A stretch of 64,000 nucleotides of DNA from assembly GCA_963691655.1 (NCBI GenBank), contig OY829328.1, positions 69,444,400 through 69,508,399 on the forward strand, read 5' to 3'. The position numbers and the translations under genes are program-made. The notes beneath the pieces are model-generated. The model was not told where the DNA came from. It did not search any database and saw only the letters and a program-made list of their open reading frames with translations. This DNA comes from Toxonevra muliebris (taxonomy: Eukaryota > Arthropoda > Insecta > Diptera > Pallopteridae). Within the stretch, counting starts at the first letter, position 1. Every line of letters begins with the position of its first letter. Shown in pieces: positions 46,010 through 58,410 of this stretch.

Positions 46010-46265
46010 CAATGAAAAAAAAGAAGAAAATGAAAATAAAGAAAGTCAAGCTAAAAAGAAAGAAAAAGAAATACTGATGAAATTATGCGTAATAAATCAA
46101 AAGAATTGAAAGCGAAAAAAAAATTAAAAGGGAAAATAAAAGCAAAATTAAAGAAGAAAAAAAATTCGCGTGTATTTCGCAAAAAAAAAACAAAAATGGG
46201 GGGGAAAAGTAATGAGTGATGAAGAAAATTCTTAAAGAGGGAAGGAAAGAGAAAGAAAGATAATG
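46010..46265 (+). repeat. Polypurine (GA/A-rich) tract
   Basis: About 250 bp with very few pyrimidines on the + strand (AAGAAAGAAAAAGAAA-type sequence). The strand asymmetry is strong; stops occur in all frames, so it is not a lysine-rich gene. Confidence 0.7.
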
Positions 46266-46269
46266 GTGG

Positions 46270-47490
46270 CTGGGTTAAGTAACTCAAATACGTTTATTAA
46301 CAAATTTTCTACGCTCTTATCTCATTTGCTACACAACAATAATAGCTCGTATTTACTTTTTGGCACACAGCAACGGCAAGCATTCAGCAACAAGTGTTAA
46401 GATATTTTTACATAAATTTTAATAAACAGCATCCATCCTTTCATCCAGCAGTACCTATAAATTTTTCGAGAGATAATTTCTCTAAGAAAATAATTCGGAT
46501 AAAAATGTATGCGTATTTTATCCCAGCATTTTGATTGGTGCTTGGATGAAAAATAAATACACGCGCTATCTCTGCAGGACACACCTCTTTATATTGAATG
46601 CGCATGTTTGAGTTGAAAAGTTCAAATGTTCGTGATTCAAATGTATAGAATAATGCAAAGTAATAAAAAAAAAATGTGTTGTAAAAACTATAGAAATCAA
46701 AATAAAATAAATTACTTACGCAATTTAAAAATTAAAACAATTTATTAAATACACAAAAGCGAGCTATTGTAAGTTATTGCAATAAATTTGTATTTGAATT
46801 AATTGAAAAAGAAAAAGAAAGAATAGAACGATTATTTTCTGAAGAGGAGAGAAAAGAATGGAATAGCACAAAAGGCAAACCCTTTTTTTGATAAAGAGCT
46901 TTTCACATAGTATACATAAGCAAGAACATAATTAAATTATATTTTAATTTACAATATATGTATATATACATATATAAATATTAACATTCTGACCATCTAT
47001 CAGCTGATTTTATTTTTTGCTAGAAGAGATTCCGACCTTAAAACCTTTAGTCGTTTACGTTTTTTGCTCGGTGAATTTTTTAAACCTTAGTTTTGTCTTC
47101 AAACGTTTCTTGATCTTCTCAATCAAGTCTATTTTTCCCCATTTTTTGTTTTTGAAAAGATTCTTTTTCTCTTCCTTATGTATTTCTCGGTTTGCCATGG
47201 TTATGCTATTGTATTTTTTGGCAAACGCCTTTCCTTTATTTCTTCCATTTGCCTAAAAAAGATATTTGTTATGGTATTTTCGTTGCCGAGTTATTTTCGG
47301 TATGTTCATTCCATACATTTCTCTTTTTTTTTGTACACGTTTTGATGACCGAACAAGTTTGGCAGCATAACCACGGCATTGAATGCAGGAAGGCTCGATA
47401 CGTAATGTTTCTCACTGTAGTAGTATCTCGTTACTCTTGGTCATGCCTTTGGCAGCCAGTGGTGAATATAGACTTCTAGCGCCCAAAAAA
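46270..47490. other. Intergenic interval
   Basis: AT-rich. The short Phe-rich open stretches at 47017-47256 and 47192-47479 have no motif. No gene is supported. Confidence 0.4.
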
Positions 47491-47639
47491 GGGATGAGCA
47501 AAAAAAAAAAAAACTCGCCAGGCGTCCTGGTGTAATTGCACCAGTGATACGCCTGCCTTCACTGGTGTCTTAGTTAACCTAACTTTTCTTCAGTAGCCGC
47601 AAATATACATATAGCAGCATAAGTGTTCCCGCGGTTCAT

Positions 47640-49192
47640 ATATATCATCGAGTTGAGGGATGCTTTGGAATGAGAGTCGAGCGGCTAAGGCTTCAGCTCT
47701 TTGTTAAGTTTGCAGTATTTAGATGTCTCTGGGTAGAGCCACGCAGCTCAGAGGATTGTCCAAGTCCAAGTTGATGTAGGTGCCACAAATCGTCGAACCA
47801 AATAAATATCTTGACTCATATAGATTGATAAAAAATGCATAACATGATCCGTTTCATCCTTCGAGGACAAAAATTGTAGTGATTTTAAAAAGTTACGTTG
47901 ATGTGGGTATTGACTACTAATCGGGAATTTTTGATATGAATTTTTCTAAAACTGTCCCTTTTAACACGCCTAGGGTACCAGCTTTAGAAAGTGCGTCAAA
48001 TATTTAGGATTTGTTCTAACTTCAATGGAAAGCTAACATTGCAGACAGAGTACGGAAAGCCTCTTGAGCTCTCTACTACTGTAAGAAGGCATTAAGAACA
48101 AGATGGGGTCTTCAACCTTGAGTCACTGGCTCTACACTGCAGTAATCGAGGCAAATCTTCTTTACAGATCCGTCTTCTGGTGGCCAGCTACTGCACTCCG
48201 TACTACCTCTACGAAAGCTCTCTTCGCAATCCTTCATTGGTTGCCAACTTCACTTCTGGTTAAGTAACAAGCTAAGTGCTCTGTTGCCAGACTCAGTGCC
48301 TTAACTCCCTGGACCCGGTCAAACCTAAGCCATGCCAAGATTTTAATCCACGATTCGTCCGTACCAACTAACGTAGACTATATCTACTCTACCCCTAACT
48401 TAAACTACACGTTATTCACCCATATCCCCAGTAGAGAAGAATGGGTTAATGGCGAAGTGGTCACTGGCAATTCAATTGACATCTATACAGATGGGTCCAA
48501 ATTGGAGGAAAAAGTCAGTTGTGGCATCTTCTCTAGTAAGCTGGATCTCAGACTCTCTTTCCGACTTTCTGACCATTGCAGCGTCTTTCAGGCGGAAGTA
48601 ATGCCGATTAGTTGGCAAAACAAGGCGCGCAGCTTGCCGATATATCACCTTTCTGCACCATCGGTGTCCCCCTTACGTCTATTAAATTGGTCATTAAGTA
48701 AAACTACCAGGAGGAAGTAAAAAGACCCTGGGTAGTGGAGCATACTTGTGGTATTACCAGACTAACATGGACTACTATGGACAATGGACGGACTAGACAG
48801 CTACTCAACCTTAGCAGCAACTTTATCAGTATTACGACTTCAGTGCTCACGGGGCACTTTATAATGGGGAGACATGCTGCCAGACTAGGACTGCCATTCA
48901 ATGACTTCTGTCGGGGCTGTGGCTCCCAGGAGGAGGAAAAAACAGTCCTCCATTTCATGTGCGAATGCCCATCCCAGGCCAGGTTGAGACTAAAACTCCT
49001 GGGCTCACCTTTCTTCACTAGTCTGTCCGAGCTATCTTCCATAAATATTAAGGACATAACTAAATTCATTTCGGAATCTTCTTGGTTCTCCACTCCGTAA
49101 ATGGGGGAGTCGCACAGTATTGTGGTATCACAATGAGCCTCAAAGTGCTTAAGTGTGATTTTTCACAGAAGGCTGCCACTCCAGCCTAACCT
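47640..49192 (+). pseudogene. Jockey-superfamily LINE 3' part: RT end, RNase H, Cys/His motif
   Basis: + strand: RVRKASWALYYCKKALRTRW near 48050 (RT C-terminus), then IDIYTDGSKLEEKVSCGIFS at 48475 (RNase H N-terminus with the catalytic Asp), then VLTGHFIMGRHAARLG, FCRGCGSQEEEKTVLHFMCE and CPSQARLR at 48735-49100, the C-terminal zinc-binding motif of this clade. It ends with CCACTCCAGCCTAACCTAA, comparable to the end of the element at 19972. RNase H is split by a frameshift near 48720. The 5' part is missing; non-autonomous. Confidence 0.85.
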
Positions 49193-49194
49193 AA

Positions 49195-51480
49195 ATCGCC
49201 TAGGAATAATGATTGATTTTCTTCGGTCCCCCATGATAAATAAAAAGGGGGTACCTGAACATCAAACTTATCTGCTGCCCGATCAAACTAAGACCAAAAC
49301 CCCTTGAAAACAAGAATATAGAGGGGGTGGGGGATCGGTGTAAAAAACAAAAAATTTTGCACCGATACCAGCAGCGCCCCACCGCCAATTTACCGTAAAA
49401 AATTATGAATTATGTATGTGCTTTCAGAAAAATTGATCAGGGCAGAACATTTGTCCCATTTTTCCCATTTTTATACAAGAAACCTTTTTATTAAAGAATC
49501 ATGTATACCAAATATTATCACTCAACGACGATTCCTTCTATTTTTGTCCCTCGCTTGTATGGAGTTTCGACACTGCACTATAGGACCAAATCCAAATTCT
49601 GAAACTTAGCTGATTTGCTCATGGGGTCATTAGCACGCCTACCTTCCATGCATGTAAAATTTCTAAGACTCATTTTTTCATAGGCCCCATATTCTCTGTG
49701 CTGTTTACTGTCTCGGTACTGAAAACGACACGGACGCTCCAGTTGAGTTTGTAAAGATCCTGGCCTTAGATGCAACAGTTTTATATGCGACGAAACTAAT
49801 ATTGGACATCAAAAAGTACAGCACGCATAATAAAACCATTGTTTCATTAAGTAAATTTTTAGGTTTTCTTTTATATATTATATTAAATGTATATTTTATG
49901 TACTAACTCAATAATTTTTTTTTTGCAAAATCAAAATATTTACATGAAAAAAGTAGGTTAAAATGTGAACAAATCGTGAACACAATGGAAAAGCACTTTA
50001 TATATTTTTTTAAAATGATTTTAAATACATAAAAAAATCATAAAATGTCATCTTAAGTACAAATAAATAAATCGACCTTTTTTATCAACAAAAATTCTAC
50101 TTTTAAAAAATGGCTAATTTAAGGCATCAAAATTTCTACAAGTCTACACATTCATTGTGCTCTAATACACACCCTCCTTTAAAAACTTATATGTGCGTAT
50201 GTGTGTGTTTCTCCATTATTCAAACCACTTGAAGTGATACTTGAAATTGAATTCATATGTGATTCTGGTTTTATTCCTTAAAATACCTACTTATGATATA
50301 AGGTTCCGCACATCGATTTGATGCGGTATTTATGCGTGTGTGTGTGTAAATCTTTGTCTTCTTCTCTGACTGTTTTCTATCAATGTGTGGTCACCAAATT
50401 GTGAGTGATTCGTGTTGCTTCTTGACTCAAAGGACTATGCACTGTTTGAATTGTTTAAAAGCAAAAAGTGAAGCAAAGTAAAAGTATAGACCTCAAATGT
50501 GTTCAATGTCCTTTTAGCATGATTACTTATACATTATACGCATGATTTTATTGTTGTTTTTTTATATTTATGCGACGAAACTGATTTCTGCTCCATTAAG
50601 TTTTTCTTTTTTCAGCTAAAAATATTTTTACTTTAGTCTGGGTAGGTATTTTTTATGAGAAGGTGTGGTGCGACTGCAAATTCATGAGGATTTCATTTGG
50701 GGGTTTTCACACATCTATAGCTCTTAACTTTACTGTACTTTCTATATTTTATTGTTCTCGCGCATACATACATATTCAATGCTTCATTTAAGTTGAATTG
50801 ATTCGTTTAAATTGTTTTTTTTTGTTTTTATTAGAATTTGATTTAAGAATTTTTTTTATGATTTCAATAATGTAAGAACTAAAATATGCCATAACAACTT
50901 TTGCCATTTAGGCGATAAGAAGTTTTGTTTTTTTTTGAGTATTTTGGATCTATAACCTAAAAGCCTTACTTAAAACTTCTATTAAAGCTATAATATTTGT
51001 TAATTTGTTCAACATATTAACCAAAGCATGTCCATTTACTACACTAAAAAAGGGTTTGGCTTTGATCCAAATATGAATTAATAAATCCAATAAAACTCAG
51101 ATCCTCACCGTTAAAATCAGGGCTTTGGAGCAGCCAAATTTTGGGGTTTTCTCCGCTCCAACCTCTTAAGTATAGCTCCAACTACATATAATTTTCCTAC
51201 TAAAAAATTATTTGTTTTTATTTTAAATTCATTTGTATGTATCGCTACCTTAATTTGTACTAACACATTTTTCAAATTTGGAGAAGTGTTTCCTAAAATT
51301 TCAATTTAAGGAACAAACCGTAAGTTTTGGCGTTTTCTTGGTTAAAACCACATGAATAAAACTACTCATGTGAAAATAACTAATAGATAATGTTTGTTTT
51401 TGATCTGGGGCTTTCAATTGTACAGGAGCGCACACAAAGTTAAGACTCTCGGTCAGATTTTGCTAAATTATAAGATAATT
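49195..51480. other. Intergenic interval
   Basis: AT-rich. A GC-richer patch at 49210-49390 has no readable motif. No gene is supported. Confidence 0.4.
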
Positions 51481-51483
51481 ATC

Positions 51484-51790
51484 ACACCAAGAACTAAACC
51501 AAAATCCAGACCAATAACTAAACCAAAAATCAGACCAATAACTAAACCAAAATCCAGGCCAATAACTAAACCAAAATCCAGGCCAATAACTAAACTAAAA
51601 ATACAAACCAAAAACCAGTCCACAAATAGGATCAAAATTCGAATTAAAACTGAGACCAAAATTTAAATTAAATAAAATTAAATTCACACCAAATTCAGAT
51701 AAGTCTAAAATTCAGAACAAAAATTAATACCAAATATTAAGACCAAAATTCAAACCAAATTCAGACCAAAAATCAGACATAAAATCAGAT
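51484..51790 (-). repeat. Third array of the repeat family, with a clean 24-bp tandem core
   Basis: Four 24-bp units occupy 51492-51515, 51516-51539, 51540-51563 and 51564-51587 (unit begins AACTAAACCAAAATCCAG). The last two are identical and the others differ at one to three positions. Diverged units continue to about 51790 (AAATTCAGACCAAAAATCAG). The reverse complement gives the TTTTGGTCTGAATTT word of the other two arrays. The open stretch through it (51394-51666) reads TKPKSRPI repeats and is probably fortuitous. Confidence 0.85.
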
Positions 51791-51799
51791 AGATATTTG

Positions 51800-53100
51800 G
51801 ACCAAGCACAGACCAAAATTCCTGATGTTCCAGCTACTTCAGGTTCAATTTTCAAATTGGGAATAATCGCTTGCTTTTTTGAAGACCAAAATTCAAACTA
51901 CATAAAAATCAACGAACTTCAGAACAAAATTTCACCATTTACAAGGCAACTCGTTAGAATAGTGCAGTGGTCTTCAATCTGTGGTCCATGGAGCCCCGGG
52001 AATATGTTTAATTTTAAAAAAAGTGAGTTTTTCCCCCCATTTGAATCATTTATGTTTTGTTCTGCTTTTTTTATTTTTGTTTCACTTAAAATATTATTCT
52101 AAGGGTTACGCGAAAGCGAAGACAAAAAAGATTGAAGATCACTAGTTTAATGAATGAAGACTGAAGTTTCAGCTCCCTCAGGTATGAATCCCAAATAGAG
52201 AATAATCACTTGGATTATTCAAATTCAGACCAGGATTCGGAGTCAACAAGAGTGATTTCACTAAATTATATAATGCAACACTGGATTAAGACTTTAAAAT
52301 ATGATGGGATTACCATAGCGGAATAAAAACCTCGTTGGGTTTCCTAAAGTTAACCACCCAGCGAATTTTATCGACCTAGGAAAGGAAGTTTTGGCCAATA
52401 AAAATTTTTTGCTGCCTTACATGTTATCATTAAAACTGAAGTTAGTTAGGTATCAGTTGGAAATGCTGATCCAGCAATAACAATTCCCATGACCAAGGTA
52501 TTGCGCGTAAGCAACAAGTTTTCGCCAAAATTTCACTTCGATGGCACAGAGCAGGAAGATGTGAAATGTTTTGTTTTATCTGGGTAACATAATTTCGGTA
52601 ACAAGCACAACAAAGATTAATACAAACACATATTAATAAAGATTTTCATAGTCACTTACAGAAAACGAAAGCAGCATTCGGCATGCCGAATCCTGTTTGA
52701 GACCCATCAAACATTTCACATAAAAAAATTTCAAATCATCATTCCTTTACGGCTCCGAATGTAATTCCACCACATTCAGGACACCTTCAAACTTTTATAA
52801 ATTGATACTTACACAGAATCTTGCAAAAACCAGTGATAATTGAGATACGAAGAAGGAAGTCGTGTCGGATCGGCCACGGCATCGTGATAATATTTCCAGA
52901 TCTGCTATTCACTGGAATATCTTATGTTGAAGTACATATCTCGAACTAAAATAACAGATTGATAGCAATGGTTCATTTGAAATGAAAAAATGAAAAACAT
53001 TCAGTTAATATATGAAAATAAACCTCTTTAGTAAAATTATGATGAAAGATTGTTTTTTTTTTTTAAAAGTCGTAAATTTCATTTAAAAAAATCCTTCATT
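51800..53100. other. Intergenic interval
   Basis: No gene or recognisable element is supported. The 52300-52600 stretch is slightly GC-richer, without a readable motif. Confidence 0.4.
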
Positions 53101-53119
53101 CAATTATTTGCCAGTGTGA

Positions 53120-53400
53120 TGACCAATTGTGCAATTTGAAATCGAACAAAGTAGTTTTTCAGCGTATTGTATTGATGTCACTTATAAAAAAAAAACATTC
53201 GAGAAAAACGCGATTAAAGTTTCGAGTATGGGAGAGCTCACTCAAGGTCACACCATCAAACACCCATAACTTTCTTATGAAATTTCGAGAGGTTATTCTA
53301 GAGTTTATAAATTTGTTTCTTTTAGAAAATGAAATAAGCAAAAAAAAATGTTTTCCGACCCAAAGTAATGCGATTTTTCTAATCGATGGGTTGAAAGTTT
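53120..53400. repeat. Dispersed repeat related to 28398-28930 (opposite strand)
   Basis: Contains TCGAGAAAAACGCGATTAAA followed by GTTTCGAG, near-identical to the inverted sequence at 28522-28553. The open stretch through it (53127-53405) is therefore unlikely to be a gene. Confidence 0.5.
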
Positions 53401-53849
53401 TTTGATAATTAATACTTATAGTAATTTCAATTTAGAGTAACTAATTCAAATAGAAAAGTTGCTTGAGTTTATTAAATTGAATTAATTAAACCAACCCTTA
53501 ATTGTTTTGCTCTACTTACAGCTTACTTTTTAATTTAAATAAAAATTTACTTTATTATTTTAAATTACTTTAAATATTTTATTCTTCATAATTCATTTAA
53601 CTATATCACTGTTCGACAGCACTTTGTACACATGAAGTAGACTGCATAGTCAGTTTATTCGCAGCTGATTGTGTTTGGGCTCATTTGACAAAGCTTTAAA
53701 GTTTGCAAAAATCAATTTTATAAAAAAGTATTAATAATTTATTAAATTTTAAGGATTATGTCATGTAAATGGGGATAAGAAAATTTCCCACTATTTCAGA
53801 AGAAAAGAATACAAAAAATGTGAATTTTAAGTTGTTACTTTTGTAACAG

Positions 53850-54130
53850 CACTGCTTGCCTTAAGCCAGTTTTTTTGACAACTTCCCATTACCGCTCTAT
53901 CGGGCGAAATTCTGCAGCATTTGGGTGGGCTCTCCTCTTTTGCAACATGTCAATTATGTTTGTATCTAACAAATCTAATGTCGAACGGGCGTAGTGTGCA
54001 GTAGCTAAATCAGAAAAAAAAATATTGTTGGCACATTGTGTTGTTTGTAAAAAGGTATAAGGCGACGTTTTAGATGCTGTTTCTTGTAAATTTCGACGGA
54101 TATAGTGCCTTTTGTAAAAAACGGCGTAGA
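53850..54130 (-). pseudogene. Tc1/mariner-type DDE transposase C-terminal fragment
   Basis: On the - strand: YIRRNLQETASKTSPYTFLQ, then NNIFFSDLATAHYARSTLDL, then DMLQKRRAHPNAAEFRPIER and YWAVMG. The second catalytic Asp lies in the DLATAHYA motif, and the third acidic residue lies in FRPIE, as in Tc1-type proteins (ELRPIEKYWA). The N-terminal half and the first Asp are not found. Dead fragment. Confidence 0.75.
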
Positions 54131-54529
54131 TTGAAAACCGCAAGAATAAACTGACCAGAATACATATGCTATATTTGACCTCTACTTTCACGTGTATATG
54201 TTTTACTTTATGTGTGCAACCAAAAGTTGATTTAGGTCTCATAGTGTATTAGATAAATATTACAGCTTTTCAAATAATTTATACAAATGACGAATTCAAA
54301 ATAACATTATTGTGCATTCATAAAAGGAAATTACAAAAAGGATTTAGAAAAAGTAGGTTCATTTGAATTTACGTATAGGAGAAAAATATTAGAAGCGTGT
54401 GACTTCAATATATACGAAATGGCATTTAACACGCTTATTAAATTTTTGAAATTCCATTAGCAAAAAAAAGAAAAGAGGAACAGGAACAATAAAGAACAAT
54501 GAAGATGAACAAATACGCATGAAAATAAA

Positions 54530-54916
54530 ATGAGGGTGTTTTTTGAGGCATCCTTTTGTATCCACGCCTCAACAGCGACAACATCATCATCATTGCCATC
54601 AACACCATCACCAACTTCATCATCATCATCATCACTTCAACCCAACAACACAACCGAATACTTACGCATTTTCGATTTGCTAAAGCATATTTCTAATATC
54701 ATCAGTACTTCATCATTTATAGATGCGTTGGCAGAGAAACGTACAAAACGTAAAGTAAAAATAGGAAGGAAAGAAAGAAAAAAAAATAAAATACTACATA
54801 CTCATATAGATGCAGATCCAACAACAATGAATATTTCTATACCGTCAGATACCCTCAAAGAATTGAGTGTCATTTGCAGTTACGATGACGTTGAGAATAT
54901 ACATATACATATATGA
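54530..54916 (+). CDS. Hypothetical 128-codon ORF, doubtful
   Basis: ATG at 54530 and stop at 54914-54916. The product has a Ser/Thr/Pro-rich stretch from CATCATCA-type simple repeats (about residues 14-37), then EYLRIFDLLKHISNIISTS, a basic segment (KRTKRKVKIGRKERKKNK) and a C-terminal part reading IPSDTLKELSVICSYDD. I recognise no domain. It is the longest single-exon ORF in the right part of the window outside transposons, and the non-repeat portion does not look purely low-complexity. There is no evidence for promoter or splice sites. It may be chance. Confidence 0.2.
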   Translation: MRVFFEASFCIHASTATTSSSLPSTPSPTSSSSSSLQPNNTTEYLRIFDLLKHISNIISTSSFIDALAEKRTKRKVKIGRKERKKNKILHTHIDADPTTMNISIPSDTLKELSVICSYDDVENIHIHI

Positions 54917-54919
54917 CGA

Positions 54920-57900
54920 TAAGGTTGATGAAGGTGGCGATGATGAAGGCACCATTTAAGTATGCACAAAATTTAGCTAACATTTTTTTTTTTCATATGG
55001 ATTTTTACATATTCAGAACTCAATTAGAAATATGTAATAATGAAAGACAAAAAGTTTAAATATTTTCTTTTTTTTTAATATTTTATTTTATCACATTTTC
55101 AAAGCATAAGTTTATCATTTGAATGCCACCAGAAAAAGTTGTTTGTCACTCAACCATAAGAATTTAATTTCCTTTTTTATTCATTTGCACACGCCTCCTT
55201 TCATACATACATAAAAACACATACGAAAGATCTATCTAAAGCTTATATGCAGATACTTTAGTTACAGAAAAAAAAACAATAACAACAATAGTCCAAGTTG
55301 AGGGACATTATCTTTATATATACACTTGAAAGGTCAAATATTTATACATATGCAGGAATGGGTGTAAGAGGAATGAATTTGAGTGATTCTAAAATTATCA
55401 TCAACATAGTTTAATATAATTTTTTTTTTAGCTTCCGCCATCACCGTGGTGGTTAGCGTTAGAATTAATCTTCATCATCAACATCTTTATCATGCCAACA
55501 TATTTTCGAAATTGTTCAATTGAAATTTATACACGTCTTTCATTTTCATTGCAAATATTTTTGTTCTTTTGATTTTTGCCTTAAATATCTATCGTTCAGT
55601 TTCATTCATTTAAGTCTATTGTCTTTTGGCAGATAATACTAGGGTTACCTATTGACCAAAAAAAAAAAGAAGAAAATAATAATAATTATCATATTAAATT
55701 CCTAATGAAACAAAAATCCCCAATCTTGTCGAATTTCAGAGAACTCGATTTGTGGACTGTTTTGACTGAGTTTCCATTTCTTGACATTGTTTTTGGTGTG
55801 ATCCACACTTCTGCTGGGTTATATTAGTTATGATAAAAAAAAACAAGCTTTATTTTCGATACTCGACTGAAATATTCAGAAACAAATTTATAATAACCTG
55901 AAGTAGTGTTGTTAAAGATCTTAACTTTTGTAGATCTGGATATACGATATAGATACGAGATTCGTATTACATTTTATATCAGAAAATTATTTAAAAAAAA
56001 AACATAATTTTATTTGTAACAAAAATAATCTTTATCTAATTAAAGTAACCTGTAGTCCATATCTGTAGTCCGTAAGACTATAAATAAAAATATTATTTAT
56101 TGGAATGAATATAAATATCTGATTTTGAAAGATGAGAACAAAAAGTGTTATTTGAAAATAAAATAAAATAAATGAGATAAAGATAGCCGTAGATAAAACG
56201 CGCAATAGAAGCTTAAGGAGCCGTTTTTTTTTAAGTTTAGGTATTGCTTTATTTTCAATACCCGACTGAAATATTCAGAAACCCTGGGTAACTTTTTGGC
56301 TCGACTCTTCGACCATTTCGGCGAATTTTCAATGTCTCGATAACCCGTATAGTCTGAAGTTTCAATACACTAACTGTGGGTCTATCTTTACATATTATTA
56401 GAAGATTCAGGTATAAATATATTCGGATTATCCGCATAAAATTTGAGGTTGAAGTTCCATTTTTAGTACATTTTGTAACTAAAAGGCATTTTGTAGGAAC
56501 GTTATAGGTCATCTAATCATCTGGTGTCCACATCTATTGGATCATAGCTGAATGCTTTAGATGGAAATGCCGTTGTCTAATAGCGTGGATGAATATCGTT
56601 TTTAGTAGCAATCACATTTTGAAATACATTTGGAAATATTGAAATTTCTTTGAAATATTCTAAAATCATTTTCGGACATTCTGAATAAGTTTTGATAGAG
56701 TGTCAAGGACAAGTTAACTTTATTACAAGACCCAAGAACTGATCACACCAGATATTTTAAAAGGGAAGTGAATAAAGCATAGAGATCATTCTCGAAATAT
56801 TTTTCCATTTAATTGGAGGAAAAAAAGACACTAGGGAAGATCAATTTGTTCGGGCGAAAAAAAACTTCCGAGAACATATAGTAAAAGTCATGAGTTCCTT
56901 TTCACAAGAATTACCATACAGCGATGACAATTAAAAGCGGAAGAAAAATAACTAGGCTTAAAAGTAAGTCAGACTTCAAAAATGAACGGTTTTTTTAAAC
57001 CGGTATCGTTCGGTTTTTTGAAATCTGGTTTCTTAACACTTTTTTATATATTTTTTTAATATAAGTCTACTTTTAGGCAAAGAAACTTGTTTCTGGAAAC
57101 TGTAAAATTTGATGGCAAGGGTGAAAGGGAATACCCTTGCCCCATCAATAAGCCGATTTTTTCAATTTGAGTTTTGCAAAAAAAATTTTTTTTTGTACCT
57201 ACTAAAAATTTATAAAATGTAAAGTTTAAAATTAATTAGATGTGCCAAATCAGATAGATCACAGGGTTGTAGTTTTATGTTCTCTTATATCAAATAAGAC
57301 AATTTTTAGCATCAGTTCAGTATAATGCTAAATTTTTTTTTAGAAACGTTAACAGCATAAGTTATTTCTTCATTAGGAGATACACATACTTATAGAGATA
57401 TACGACAAGGTGAAGTTCTTTCCTTCGGAATTTATCGACACACAAATCGGTCGTCTTCTGTACTGCCTGACCACTGTCTTTGTAGAGTGATAACTTCAAA
57501 TTACTAGAAAAATACAGGACAATCAAATTCATACAGAAAACCATTCCACAAAAAAGGCAATATGACAGAAAAGTACTCTTGGTAACCCTAGACTGGGAAC
57601 CAAGAAAATGCAATAAGAAAGTGAATGAATGAAAACTTCATTAAGAAATTCTTTCTACACATTCTTTGCCATCGCATATTCATTGCTTGCTTGAAAAATA
57701 CTGGGCCAAGGCATTTTAGCATCACACAATCAAACTTTTTTGTGGAATATCTTGAATGTATATTGTATATTTCACATTCATGGGAAAACGTGTGAAAATG
57801 CGATGACGCAAATGTGCAAATTGATTAAAATGGCAGCGGGTGAATATTATGATTGTCTTAATCTGTTTGTGAAAATTTAAACGTACATTATTAGATTACT

Positions 57901-57950
57901 GTACACTGTACAACATTTTAAGCTTAAGCTGAAAAATATATTTTATATAG
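54920..57950. other. Intergenic interval with a direct repeat
   Basis: CGACTGAAATATTCAGAAAC preceded by TTTATTTTC occurs at about 55849-55883 and again at about 56246-56281. These are probably two fragments of one repeat or an insertion footprint. No gene is supported. Confidence 0.5.
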
Positions 57951-57959
57951 AAACTGGAG

Positions 57960-58410
57960 GCTAGAATTTTTAATTCAACTGAATTTATTTGAGTGAAGCC
58001 GCTGGTAATATTCCTAGGTTTAACCATCTTAATTCTGGCCGATTCTTTTTCATTAACACCATTAGACTATAGAACTCACTTCCAACCCACCTTCAACGAA
58101 TGGCTAATACAAGTAGCTTCAAGAATGCAGTCTTCCAACATTACTCCAAAACATTTTAACTCTTTAATTTTACATTTCTCACCTATACTTTTCTCTCTCT
58201 CACTCACTCCTTTTTATTTCTAACTAACTTTCTGTCTTCTATCCTAATTTTCAATAATTAATTTATAATTTTAGTTTATAAGTATTATGTATAGCATATA
58301 AGTTTAACTGTACTGTTTCCTTTTTTTATATTTTAATAATCCTTGATGTACTTTAAAAGAACTAATTCTTATTGTACTACCGATTATAAATAAATAATAA
58401 TAATAATAAT
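57960..58410 (+). pseudogene. LINE 3' end with (TAA)n tail
   Basis: + strand, reading around one stop: FFFINTIRL then NSLPTHLQRMANTSSFKNAV then FQHYSKTF. This matches the RT C-terminal signature R..RLWNSLP...FK of Jockey/CR1-like LINEs. A non-coding 3' UTR follows and ends in (ATA)n at 58394-58411, a common tail of this type. The rest of the element is absent. Confidence 0.65.

Noticed and set aside
46014..46265. Possible lysine-rich protein on the + strand and Phe-rich protein on the - strand
   Set aside because: Both are trivial readings of a polypurine tract. The + strand has frequent stops.
48704..49093. 129-codon - strand open stretch
   Set aside because: It is antisense to the LINE RNase H and Cys/His region at 48735-49100, where the family motifs are readable on the + strand.
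51394..51666. 90-codon open stretch with TKPKSRPI repeats
   Set aside because: It is explained by the 24-bp tandem repeat, whose length is a multiple of three; flanking sequence is not gene-like.
55430..55500. Possible exon with GCTTCCGCCATCACCGTGG-type sequence
   Set aside because: A slight GC rise and an upstream T-tract ending in AG resemble an acceptor, but the frame is short and no partner exon is visible.
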